Shown here: positions 17,601 through 23,754 of the stretch, piece after piece
How positions within the stretch are numbered: position 1 is the stretch's first letter
How the letters are laid out: each line of letters begins with the position of its first letter
Translations under genes and position numbers: made by a program
The notes under the pieces: model-generated
Database searches by the model: none
What the model saw: only the letters and a program-made list of their open reading frames with translations
What the model was told of the DNA's origin: nothing
Source of the DNA: Halobacteriales archaeon QS_6_64_34
Lineage (GTDB): Archaea; Halobacteriota; Halobacteria; Halobacteriales; Haloarculaceae
Direction of reading: 5' to 3'
Assembly: GCA_003020925.1 (NCBI GenBank)
Contig: PXRT01000012.1
Coordinates: forward strand, 12,191 to 76,190
Length of the DNA: 64,000 nucleotides

Positions 17601-18538
17601 TTGTGCTGGCCGCCGTAGTCGAACTCGACCGACTTCTCGGCCCGCAACCCGCCGGTGTTGGTCACGTTCGCGGTTACCCGAATCGGGTCACCGGGCGACG
17701 CTCTGGACGCCGTCACGTTCGAGACATCGAACTCCGCCTCGGAAACGTCTCCGAGCGAGTAGCGGATGGTGACCGTGTCACCGGGTTCCACGTTCTCCGA
17801 CGGGGTGGCCGTCACCAGGTCGCTATCGTAGTTGTCCTGCGCCCAGGCGGCCCAGGCCCGCGCGTACTGGCTGTTCTCTATCCGCAAGGTCGCGTTCTCG
17901 ACGTTCCTGGGGCGACAGACGTAGTCGAGGTTGCCGTCCGCCGGCGGCGCGTCGTAGGTCCCGTCAGTGTACAGCGCACGCGTCAGGTTGTACTGGTGCT
18001 GCTGTTCCCGGGTCGTGTTGGCCGCCATCTGTAGCTCGGCAGTCGTTCCAATTTGTCCGTTGATTTTGACGAACGATACGTCAAGCGACCCCGAGTCGTA
18101 GCTCACGTCCGGCGGTGACACCATCGTTGCGCCCGACTCCGTCATCCGCCACACGCCGCCACCTTCGTAGGCGACCCCCTGTCCGTTCTGCTCGTACTGT
18201 ACGCTGCTCAGATTCCGCACCCCCGTCGAACACTGTGGGTTCCCGTTCAACGTCAGATTGTAGGTCTGGCCGTTCGAGACCGCGACTTGCCCCTCCAGTT
18301 CCCTGGGGATATCCACCGTCGTGTTCTCGGACCCGGTCTGTTCGAGTGAGCTATCCACCTGCAGCATCGTCTCCTCGCCGACCTGCATGTTCGCCTGCTG
18401 GCTCGTCTCGGCGACGTTCCCGAGCCCCACGACGAGAATAACGACAATACCAACCAGCGTGATGCCGATCAACAGTGTCACCGCGACAATGGCCGATACC
18501 CCCCTTTCGTCCGACGAGAGACTGTGCCCGTAACCCAT
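14699..18538 (-). CDS. Giant pilin-like surface protein with CARDB-like repeats
   Basis: This 1279-residue protein starts MGYGHSLSSDERGVSAIVAVTLLIG, a class III-type head with one long hydrophobic helix. The next ~250 residues resemble a haloarchaeal pilin-like domain (YEGGGVWRMTESGATMVSPPDV). Then come at least five CARDB/Ig-like modules, each with a start such as FRLTSVSPPYDVERGTTVNV or FIITDHDIPSRIDMGDSATL and a V(T/N)NTG(G/E) turn. It would be anchored by its N-terminal helix with a long extracellular stalk, probably adhesive (inferred). It points toward the pilus operon but is convergent with it. A TTTTTTGTATAC element about 27 bp upstream may be its promoter. Confidence 0.78.
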   Translation of the reverse strand: MGYGHSLSSDERGVSAIVAVTLLIGITLVGIVVILVVGLGNVAETSQQANMQVGEETMLQVDSSLEQTGSENTTVDIPRELEGQVAVSNGQTYNLTLNGNPQCSTGVRNLSSVQYEQNGQGVAYEGGGVWRMTESGATMVSPPDVSYDSGSLDVSFVKINGQIGTTAELQMAANTTREQQHQYNLTRALYTDGTYDAPPADGNLDYVCRPRNVENATLRIENSQYARAWAAWAQDNYDSDLVTATPSENVEPGDTVTIRYSLGDVSEAEFDVSNVTASRASPGDPIRVTANVTNTGGLRAEKSVEFDYGGQHNETTTSIGGGDSKEVTFTIPADNAVVGPSGEPMVWTTPSDSASETLTLQSDTAVPTSDLDRSDVPSSLSVGASPDDANLTVTNTGGMTAFEEVTMTVDGQPEASWDVVVSPGESEEIPVGEELPTGNVGTHTLTFSSAVTPGETASIDPFTVGESGYFRLTSVSPPYDVERGTTVNVSAAVTNSGAEQLRGDISVTILDDDNGTTVAETTETETLNGTASGAESATVWTEYTANSVGNYSYRFETPNETRRGLFYVGAPDGPNFVLTGLSISENPVTRGNDTTVSVTVNNTGNEADTQTVELTNESGDVIRSATRTLDPDANASIDWTLDTGSEDVALGDNELSISTENTSLQQVLDVREDVQTISDSNGQVEVNVRSDVRITMEGAELEGRYYSGEYPSPTEMTLVINNSSGVYERTLWEDMEITDSDGTVHETGADVNHPAAERAMQDDSYPNVFNLSLSVEANTTVGLYASSYGCGVSDFDERFDTDDYDYSGIEHPDRRDDGSSTYGYICEDDEVTDDPIIEISNNTNPNNVVIREDGEEAPAYLQSSPYQLTLGDMLERRIDDGRLQLADDERVFLYELSMENASTDNADEEGDPDYNDAIARFQVESINRTVETEPNFIITDHDIPSRIDMGDSATLELTVANIGGQEAATDVRTTFAGETYGNTTASLDTNETDTIEIPLETESLPADTYEWQTNVTETDGSERSGFLTVGEPSTSFFQVSGVSSPPVADDDESPVAAINVTNTGELNGTQQVNLSYENTDDGTTGQVDTTLQIDSGETKNTTLSLPSTPGNYTYTVETDNVSTSPLDFFVGSSNVYVPDSSAINIGTDDYDTGTVIDRTGGASVMSVQLENDGTVGDERDVRLTVTDSDGTEVFRETVTRKQVGGGSLVGQDPVPAHVDFDTDLDPGYYNYTVTVYDDTTADGIADRDTGEIYLRDVSEGSPDSNDAPISIGSGTVTVN

Positions 18539-18786
18539 TTCTACATCATATGATCTTTCGTATACAAAAAACTACCGGGTCGATAGATGCTACAAACCGT
18601 CGAAGTTCAACTTAACCGTTTTCACTAGCTGAATTCCAGCTCGATAGTTACCAAATCATGCTATCGAAATACTATCTTGCTCTATAAGTATCGGCTATGT
18701 CTACGGGTCGTAGTTGGTGCCACTGATCGACCACGAGGACAGTTCGTCCGGAAAGTCCGTATGTTATGGGATGAACAGGCGCAAAA
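18539..18786. other. AT-rich intergenic stretch; promoter of the giant pilin and possible transposase-tail remnant
   Basis: The left part (18539-18700) is AT-rich and holds the minus-strand promoter of the 1279-residue gene. From about 18719 the plus strand can be read as a short open stretch (TDRPRGQFVRKV...LWDEQAQNLAL, stop) directly before the hairpin at 18787. That is the position a TnpB C-terminus would occupy, but the stretch is too short to assign. No intact gene is seen. Confidence 0.35.
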
Positions 18787-18815
18787 CCTCGCGCTTTAGC
18801 GCGGGGAGGAGGTCA
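18787..18815 (+). mobile_element. IS200/IS605-type right-end hairpin (solo, PATE- or omega-RNA-like)
   Basis: CCTCGCGC-TTTA-GCGCGGGG forms an 8-bp hairpin followed by AGGAGGTCA. This matches my recollection of the subterminal palindrome at the right end of haloarchaeal TnpB-type (IS1341/IS605) elements, where it is also the 3' part of the omega-RNA. No tnpB or tnpA is nearby, so it is a remnant or a non-autonomous derivative. The assignment rests on pattern memory and was not searched. Confidence 0.5.
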
Positions 18816-18930
18816 ACCCGCATACCAATATTGGTGAGTGTCTATTACTGATGGGACAGGGCGACTCGAACTGCAGAATCTGTACAGCATTGGCTGAGCC
18901 AATTACTGCCGCTTGCAAACTCACTCTCGT

Positions 18931-18962
18931 CGCAAAATCATGGACTCGCCGGGATTTGAACC
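18931..18962 (-). repeat. Duplicate of the tRNA-Ala 3' end (att-like)
   Basis: The 22 bases at 18941-18962 are identical to 19072-19093, the 3' end of the tRNA-Ala gene. The match extends over CGCAAAAT on the outer side with two differing bases, giving 32 bp. The two copies are 131 bp apart. This is the usual footprint of site-specific integration into a tRNA gene. At 19007-19024 there is also an inverted T-arm-like copy (GGGGTTCAAATCCGGG). Confidence 0.6.
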
Positions 18963-19071
18963 GAAGGAAGACGGTCGCCTCGCTCCGCTCGCCGCTGCGA
19001 CTTCCAGGGGTTCAAATCCGGGCGTCGACGACGATTTGCGCCGCTCGCGAATTTGCTCGCGCGCAAAATAG

Positions 19072-19143
19072 TGGACTCGCCGGGATTTGAACCCGGGGCC
19101 TCTCCCATGCCAAGGGAGTGATCTACCCCTGATCTACGAGCCC
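19072..19143 (-). tRNA. tRNA-Ala (anticodon GGC)
   Basis: Read on the minus strand, the acceptor GGGCTCG pairs with CGAGTCC plus discriminator A. The anticodon arm is CTCCC-TTGGCAT-GGGAG, giving anticodon GGC. The T arm is CCGGG-TTCAAAT-CCCGG. Total length is 72 nt, no intron, CCA not encoded. Its 3' end is duplicated 131 bp away. Neighbours are an IS605-type remnant on the downstream side and the rps15 operon upstream. Confidence 0.95.
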
Positions 19144-19506
19144 GCTGTGCATTATCTGCTATCCCACGACCTTTATTAAACCCATCGAAGCGATGCGGGG
19201 ACGAGAGCCGGTAACGTGAGCGGATACATAGCCATACGGTTAGCAGCATGGATGATAAGCGCGCTGGCCGTTTCACCATCGGTGATAACCGCCCTGACGG
19301 GGCGCTACGCTCCCAGCGAAGGGGGCAGTGGTGGGACCTCCAGATGGAAACGGTTTAGTTCCGCGACAGTCGACCCTACGACGGGAACAGCACGACCGCA
19401 AATCTGACACGCCGTGGACTTCCACGGCTCGGGATTGCGGCCGTGTCCGGTTCATAGCCGATACGCCTCGCTACAACGAGCGGCTCGTGCGGTTCCAACC
19501 TAACCT
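19144..19506. other. Intergenic region before rps15
   Basis: This stretch contains no supported protein gene. An AT-rich ACCTTTATTAAACCC segment (19170-19183) upstream of tRNA-Ala is a good tRNA promoter (minus strand). The middle holds GTGATAA and CTGA words that recall C/D boxes but do not form a clean C/D RNA. The right part contains the structured segment listed separately. No clear TATA box for rps15 stands out close to its ATG. Confidence 0.4.
19391..19445 (+). ncRNA. Candidate structured RNA (hairpin with internal loop)
   Basis: CACGACCGCAA (19391-19401) pairs with TTGCGGCCGTG (19435-19445), 10 of 11 positions. Inside it GCCGTGGA and TCCACGGC (19411-19428) make a perfect 8-bp stem. 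The two are separated by an asymmetric internal loop of about 9 and 6 nt. This shape resembles an H/ACA guide hairpin, but I do not see an ACA box at the right distance. It could instead be a leader structure of the rps15 mRNA that responds to S15. Confidence 0.3.
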
Positions 19507-19968
19507 ATGGCACGAATGCACACACGCCGTCGCGGCTCGTCCGGTTCGGACAAGCCGTCGGCAGACGAACCCCCGGAGTGGAGTGACGTCGACGAGGACG
19601 CAATCGAAAAGCGCGTCGTCGAACTCGCCGAGCAGGGCCACGCACCGAGCGTTATCGGCCTGAAGCTGCGCGACGAAGGCGTCCAGGGCACACCTATCCC
19701 GGACGTCAAGCTCGCGACCGGCAAGAAAGTCACCGAGATTCTCGAGGAACACGAGGCCGACCCCGACTTCCCCGAGGACCTCCGGAACCTGATGAAACGC
19801 GCCGTCCGTCTGCGCGACCACATGGACGAACACCCCGGCGACCACCAGAACAAGCGGGCCTTGCAGAACACGCAGTCGAAGATTCGCCGGCTCGTCGACT
19901 ACTACCGCGGTGACGAAATCGACGAGGACTTCACCTACAGCTACGACAAGGCCGTCTCGCTCCTGTAA
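19507..19968 (+). CDS. rps15: 30S ribosomal protein S15 (uS15)
   Basis: This 153-residue archaeal-type S15 begins MARMHTRRRGSSGSDKP and has the family core PSVIGLKLRDEGVQGTPIPDVKLATGKKVTEIL followed by the rRNA-binding helices NLMKRAVRLRDHM and NKRALQNTQSKIRRLVDYY. It binds 16S rRNA early in 30S assembly. It heads an operon with a RecJ-like gene, pcc1 and rps3ae. Its TAA stop overlaps the next gene's ATG by one base. Bacterial S15 regulates its own mRNA; any such control here is unknown. Confidence 0.96.
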   Translation: MARMHTRRRGSSGSDKPSADEPPEWSDVDEDAIEKRVVELAEQGHAPSVIGLKLRDEGVQGTPIPDVKLATGKKVTEILEEHEADPDFPEDLRNLMKRAVRLRDHMDEHPGDHQNKRALQNTQSKIRRLVDYYRGDEIDEDFTYSYDKAVSLL

Positions 19969-21077
19969 TGTCGGCCACCGGTCGGGACCAGACGCCAGCC
20001 CCCGAACCCAGTGACCTCGCTGCCGCGCTCGAGGACGCCGCCTTCGTGCGGCTCGTCAGCGACGCGACCGGCGAGGCGCTCGCTGGCACGGGCCTGCTGG
20101 CACGGGCGCTGGCCGACGACGGGACGCCGTTCCAGGCCAGCGTCGTCGCGCCCTTCGCCGACCCCGACCGGACCACGGAGGCCGACGTGACAGTCGCGCT
20201 CGGCGCCGGCGACGGCGCCGACCACACGCTCTCGGCGAGGCCCGCCGCGACCGCCTTCGCTATCGCGCGTGAATTCGGCGCGGGTCCCGACCCCGTCCTC
20301 GCGCTGGCCGGCACAATCGCCGGCAGCGACGTGGACGGGACGGTGGCCGACGCCGCCGAACGCGCCGGCGTGGCCCGTCGCCCGGGACTCGCAGTCCCGG
20401 TCGCGGACACCGCCGACGGGCTCGCCCACTCGACGCTACTATCGGCGCCGTTCTCCGGCGACGTGGAAGCGGCGCGGGCCGCGCTCGCGGACCTGGACCT
20501 GCCGACGGACACGACCGACGACGACCACCGGCGTCTCGCGTCGCTGGTCGCCCTGGCGGTCACCGAGGACGCCCCCGACCAGGCGACCGAGGTCGTCGCC
20601 GCCGGACTCCACCCCTACATTGGCGGCCCCTTCGAGACGGTCGGCGGTTACGCCGACGTGCTCAATGCGGTCGCCCGCGAGGCGCCCGGCACGGGCATCG
20701 CGCTCGCGCTGGGTCACGACGGCATCCGCGAGTCGGCGCTGTCGGCCTGGCGGACACACGCGAACCGCGCCCACACCGCCGTCGCCGATGCGACGACCGG
20801 CCGGTACGACGGCCTGTTCGTCGCCCGCGGCGACGCGATGCCGGTGGGTACCGTCGCCCGCCTCGTGGCCGACTTCCACGCGCCCGAACCGGTCACACTC
20901 GTCGTCACCGACGGCGAGGCGGCTGCCCGCGCCACCGACGGCCGGGACGTCGCCGCGACCATGCGGGCCGCGACCGACGACATCGGCGGCGAGACGGTGG
21001 GACGGGGCGACAGCGCCCGCGCACGGTTCGACGTGCCAACGTCGGAACTCATCGAAGCGTTCCGAGGGACAGTATGA
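19968..21077 (+). CDS. RecJ-like (DHH-superfamily) protein, apparently degenerate
   Basis: This 369-residue protein lies between S15 and Pcc1. As I recall, haloarchaea carry an exonuclease RecJ homologue at this position. Some RecJ-like texture remains (LALAGTIAGSDVDG; TGIALALGHDGIRESALSAWRTHA; VGTVARLVADFHAPEPVTLVV), but I find no DHH motif, no N-terminal metal-binding D-x-D set and no GGGH. It may therefore be a structural partner, like catalytically dead Cdc45/RecJ relatives, instead of a nuclease. The protein is extremely Ala/Asp-rich. It overlaps both neighbours by short stretches. Confidence 0.6.
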   Translation: MSATGRDQTPAPEPSDLAAALEDAAFVRLVSDATGEALAGTGLLARALADDGTPFQASVVAPFADPDRTTEADVTVALGAGDGADHTLSARPAATAFAIAREFGAGPDPVLALAGTIAGSDVDGTVADAAERAGVARRPGLAVPVADTADGLAHSTLLSAPFSGDVEAARAALADLDLPTDTTDDDHRRLASLVALAVTEDAPDQATEVVAAGLHPYIGGPFETVGGYADVLNAVAREAPGTGIALALGHDGIRESALSAWRTHANRAHTAVADATTGRYDGLFVARGDAMPVGTVARLVADFHAPEPVTLVVTDGEAAARATDGRDVAATMRAATDDIGGETVGRGDSARARFDVPTSELIEAFRGTV

Positions 21078-21313
21078 GACGGGCCAGCATCGAGACCAGT
21101 CACGGCTCGCCAACCGAGGCCGAGCACGTCGCGGCGGCCGTCCGCCCGGACAACACCGCCGAGATGACCACCCGCGTCGAGGGCGACGCGGTGGTCACTA
21201 CCATCGAGCGCGATTCCACGAGCGGCCTCCAGTCGACAGTCGACGACTACGTCGTCAACCTCCGAGTCGCAGCACAGCTTACGACCGACCAGACACAATC
21301 CAACCATGAGTGA
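21074..21313 (+). CDS. pcc1: KEOPS complex subunit Pcc1
   Basis: This 79-residue protein matches the small Pcc1 fold: an N-terminal strand (RASIETSHGS), AEHVAAAVRPDN, then MTTRVEGDAVVTTIERDSTSGLQSTVDDYVVNLRVA. Pcc1 is the dimerising subunit of KEOPS, which makes the t6A37 modification of ANN-decoding tRNAs. Its ATG overlaps the previous TGA, and its last 8 bases overlap rps3ae. The location in a ribosomal protein operon supports the call. Confidence 0.88.
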   Translation: MRRASIETSHGSPTEAEHVAAAVRPDNTAEMTTRVEGDAVVTTIERDSTSGLQSTVDDYVVNLRVAAQLTTDQTQSNHE

Positions 21314-21947
21314 ACGAAGCGTCTCCAAGCGCAAACAGCAGAAACGGTGGTACACCGTGCAGGCTCCCGAGCAGTTCAACCGGGAGACGCTCGGCAAGAC
21401 CACAGCAGACGAACCGGACAAGGTGCTCGGCCGCACCGTCGAAACCACGCTGGGCGAACTGAACAACGACGCCAGCGAGAACAACACCAAACTCACGTTC
21501 AAGATAAACGAGGTCGCCTCCGATACGGCCTACACGGAGTTCATCCGGCACGAGCTGACGCGGGACTACCTGCGCTCGCTCGTCCGGCGTGGCTCCTCGA
21601 AGGTCGAGGCCTTCATCACCGTGCTGACGACGGACGACTACCGCATCCAGATTCAGCCCGTCGCCGTGACGACCAAGAAGGCCGACGCCTCCCAGGAGAA
21701 GGCCATCCGCCGGACGATGATTGACCTCGTCCGCGAGTCCGCGAAGGAACGGACCTTCGAGGAAGTCGTCGATAGCGTCGTCGAGGGCCGGCTCTCCTCG
21801 GCCATCTACGGCGAGGCCAAGGACATCTACCCGCTCCGACGCGTCGAAATCCAGAAGACGACGCTCGAAGCCCGTCCCGAGGAAGTCGCCGCCGAAGAGG
21901 AGACGGCAGTTGACGTAGACAAAGAGGACGTCGACGTCAACGCCTGA
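21306..21947 (+). CDS. rps3ae: 30S ribosomal protein S3Ae (eS1)
   Basis: This 213-residue protein begins MSERSVSKRKQQKRWYTVQAPEQFN and has the characteristic GRTVETTLGELNND and LTRDYLRSLVRRGSSKVEA blocks and an acidic C-terminal tail. It is the archaeal/eukaryal eS1 protein of the small subunit. It overlaps pcc1 and ends the operon. A T5 tract at 21966-21970 may be part of the terminator. Confidence 0.96.
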   Translation: MSERSVSKRKQQKRWYTVQAPEQFNRETLGKTTADEPDKVLGRTVETTLGELNNDASENNTKLTFKINEVASDTAYTEFIRHELTRDYLRSLVRRGSSKVEAFITVLTTDDYRIQIQPVAVTTKKADASQEKAIRRTMIDLVRESAKERTFEEVVDSVVEGRLSSAIYGEAKDIYPLRRVEIQKTTLEARPEEVAAEEETAVDVDKEDVDVNA

Positions 21948-21965
21948 TTCCGGACGGACATCCAC

Positions 21966-22054
21966 TTTTTATAGCCACAGAGCGGGAAGCGGCCGCACTG
22001 GCGCCGCCCAAACGGTCCGTTCGTCGAGCGGCCGCACCGGCGCCGCCGAAACCG
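21966..22054. repeat. T-tract plus imperfect tandem repeat after rps3ae
   Basis: A TTTTT tract at 21966-21970 probably terminates the rps3ae operon. It is followed by two imperfect copies of a ~38-bp unit, each with GCGGCCGCAC-GGCGCCGCC and then an A/C-rich segment ending in CGTC. The unit separates two convergent genes. Its function is unknown. Confidence 0.4.
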
Positions 22055-22510
22055 TCAGCTCGTCGTGGTCGTGGCGGATTCGCGCTGTGTCCTCGTCTCG
22101 CCGGTCACGACGACGCTCCCGACCATGCCGCCCGTCTCGTGAGGGATACAGAAGTAGGGGTACTCGCCGGGGACCTCGAAGGTGTGCTCGAACGTCTGGC
22201 CCTCGAACAGCGTCCCGCCGGAGCTGTCGCCCCAGGCGTCGCGTGCGGTCTGTTCGCTGTCGAAGCCGCCGGAGGCGAAGTAATCGACACCGTCGGGGAG
22301 GCCGCCCTCGTAGGCCGTCACCGAGTGGCCCTGTTTGTTCGTGTTCAGCCAGGTGGCCGTGGTCCCGGCTTCGACCTCCAGGGTCTCGGGGCGGAACTCC
22401 TTTGTGCCCATCCCGACGTCGTAGTCGGTCGGTGTGCTACCCCCGATACAGCCCGCCAGTCCGACCGCCGCCGTCGGGACGGCCGCCCGGAGGAAGGCCC
22501 GTCGCTGCAT
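22055..22510 (-). CDS. Halocyanin-like blue copper lipoprotein
   Basis: This 151-residue electron carrier has a twin-arginine lipoprotein signal (MQRRAFLRAAVPTAAVGLAGC), with a lipobox Cys at about residue 21, so it is likely Tat-exported and lipid-anchored outside the membrane. The plastocyanin domain keeps the type 1 copper ligands: His in KQGHSVTAY, Cys in YFCIPHE, the following His, and Met in GGMVGSV. It would shuttle electrons at the cell surface, like other halocyanins. The C-terminus is a Thr/Ser-rich tail. Confidence 0.92.
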   Translation of the reverse strand: MQRRAFLRAAVPTAAVGLAGCIGGSTPTDYDVGMGTKEFRPETLEVEAGTTATWLNTNKQGHSVTAYEGGLPDGVDYFASGGFDSEQTARDAWGDSSGGTLFEGQTFEHTFEVPGEYPYFCIPHETGGMVGSVVVTGETRTQRESATTTTS

Positions 22511-22550
22511 ATCCGCAAATCAGAACCGGAGTGACAAATGCCGCTCGGTT

Positions 22551-23708
22551 CTAGCCCCGGAAGGTCAGCCCGTCGCGCAGTTCTCGAACGTCGGAAAGCA
22601 GCGTATCGCGGTTATCGGGGTCGTCGCCGGTCATCGTGATATGGCCCATCTTCCGGAGTTCGTACACCTCGCGTTTGCCGTACCAGTGGAGGTGGGCGCG
22701 CTCGGTCGCCAGTACATCTTCTTCGCCGTCCATCACGGCGTCCCTGCGCTCCGCAATGTCGCCGAGGATGTTCGCCGAGACGGTCGGGTCCCGAATCCCG
22801 GTCGTTCCCAGCGGCTCACCGACCACGGCCCGGATATGCTGTTCGAACTGCGAGGTGTGACAGCCCTCGATGGTCCAGTGGCCGGAGTTGTGCGGGCGCG
22901 GGGCGATTTCGTTGAGCAGAATCCCGTCGTCGCTCGTCTCGAAGAGTTCGATACCGAAGACGCCCCGGCCGTCCATCACGTCCAGCACGTCGAGTGCGAT
23001 GTCGCGGGCGCGCTCGCGGACGGTCTCGCCCGCCCGGGCCGGCGCGACGCTCTCGCGGAGAATCTCCTCGCGGTGAATCGTCTCAGTGACCGGGAACGTG
23101 TCGCGCTCGCCGTCGCCGAGACAGCCCATGACGGCGAGTTCGCGCTCGAAGTCGACCATCTCCTCGACCATCGCGGGGCCGGCGATGTCGGCCATCGCCG
23201 CCTCGACCTCCTCGGGGCCCGCGACGGGGACGTTGCCCCGGCCGTCGTAGCCGCCGGTGCGGGCTTTCAGCATGGCGGGGTAGCCCAGTTCCACACAGGC
23301 CTCGCGGAGTTCGTCGGCCGTGTCGACCCCCCGGAACTCGGGCACCGGGACGCCGGCCTCTGCGAGCCGGCGCTTCTGGACCAGTTTGTCCTGAATGGTC
23401 CGTAGGGTCTCGGGGGCCGGGTGGACCGGTGTCCCAGTCCCTTCGGCGACCCGCTCTAAGGCGTCGGGGTCGGCCAGTTCGATTTCGAACGTGAGCACGT
23501 CGGTCCGTTCGGCCAGCTCGCGGATTGTCGACTCGTCCTCGAAGCCGCCGACGAGCTGGTCGCACACCACCGGCGCGGCCGGACAGTCCGGCGTCGGGTC
23601 GGCGACGACGAGTTCGACGCCCAGCGGCGCCGCCGCCTCGCCGAGCATCCGTCCGAGCTGTCCCCCGCCGACGACGCCGACGGTGGGACCGGAAGCGCTT
23701 CGTGTCAT
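22551..23708 (-). CDS. purK: 5-(carboxyamino)imidazole ribonucleotide synthase
   Basis: This 385-residue ATP-grasp enzyme of purine synthesis makes N5-CAIR from AIR, ATP and bicarbonate. The dinucleotide-binding-like N-terminus is TVGVVGGGQLGRMLGEAA, and the ATP-grasp core has MLKARTGGYDGRGN and NEIAPRPHNSGHWTIEGC, all PurK hallmarks. The start is the ATG at 23708; longer upstream codons are Arg/Pro-rich and lie inside the neighbouring gene. Its partner mutase purE lies 10 kb away in the window and is not linked in an operon. Confidence 0.94.
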   Translation of the reverse strand: MTRSASGPTVGVVGGGQLGRMLGEAAAPLGVELVVADPTPDCPAAPVVCDQLVGGFEDESTIRELAERTDVLTFEIELADPDALERVAEGTGTPVHPAPETLRTIQDKLVQKRRLAEAGVPVPEFRGVDTADELREACVELGYPAMLKARTGGYDGRGNVPVAGPEEVEAAMADIAGPAMVEEMVDFERELAVMGCLGDGERDTFPVTETIHREEILRESVAPARAGETVRERARDIALDVLDVMDGRGVFGIELFETSDDGILLNEIAPRPHNSGHWTIEGCHTSQFEQHIRAVVGEPLGTTGIRDPTVSANILGDIAERRDAVMDGEEDVLATERAHLHWYGKREVYELRKMGHITMTGDDPDNRDTLLSDVRELRDGLTFRG

Positions 23709-23754
23709 ACGCCGGTCTACCGTTGGGGTCCGCTTAAGCCTTTGAGTTCCCGTT

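Noticed and set aside
19190-19280. C/D-box guide RNA before rps15
   Set aside because: GTGATAA and CTGA words occur, but C/D and C'/D' boxes do not align with proper spacing.
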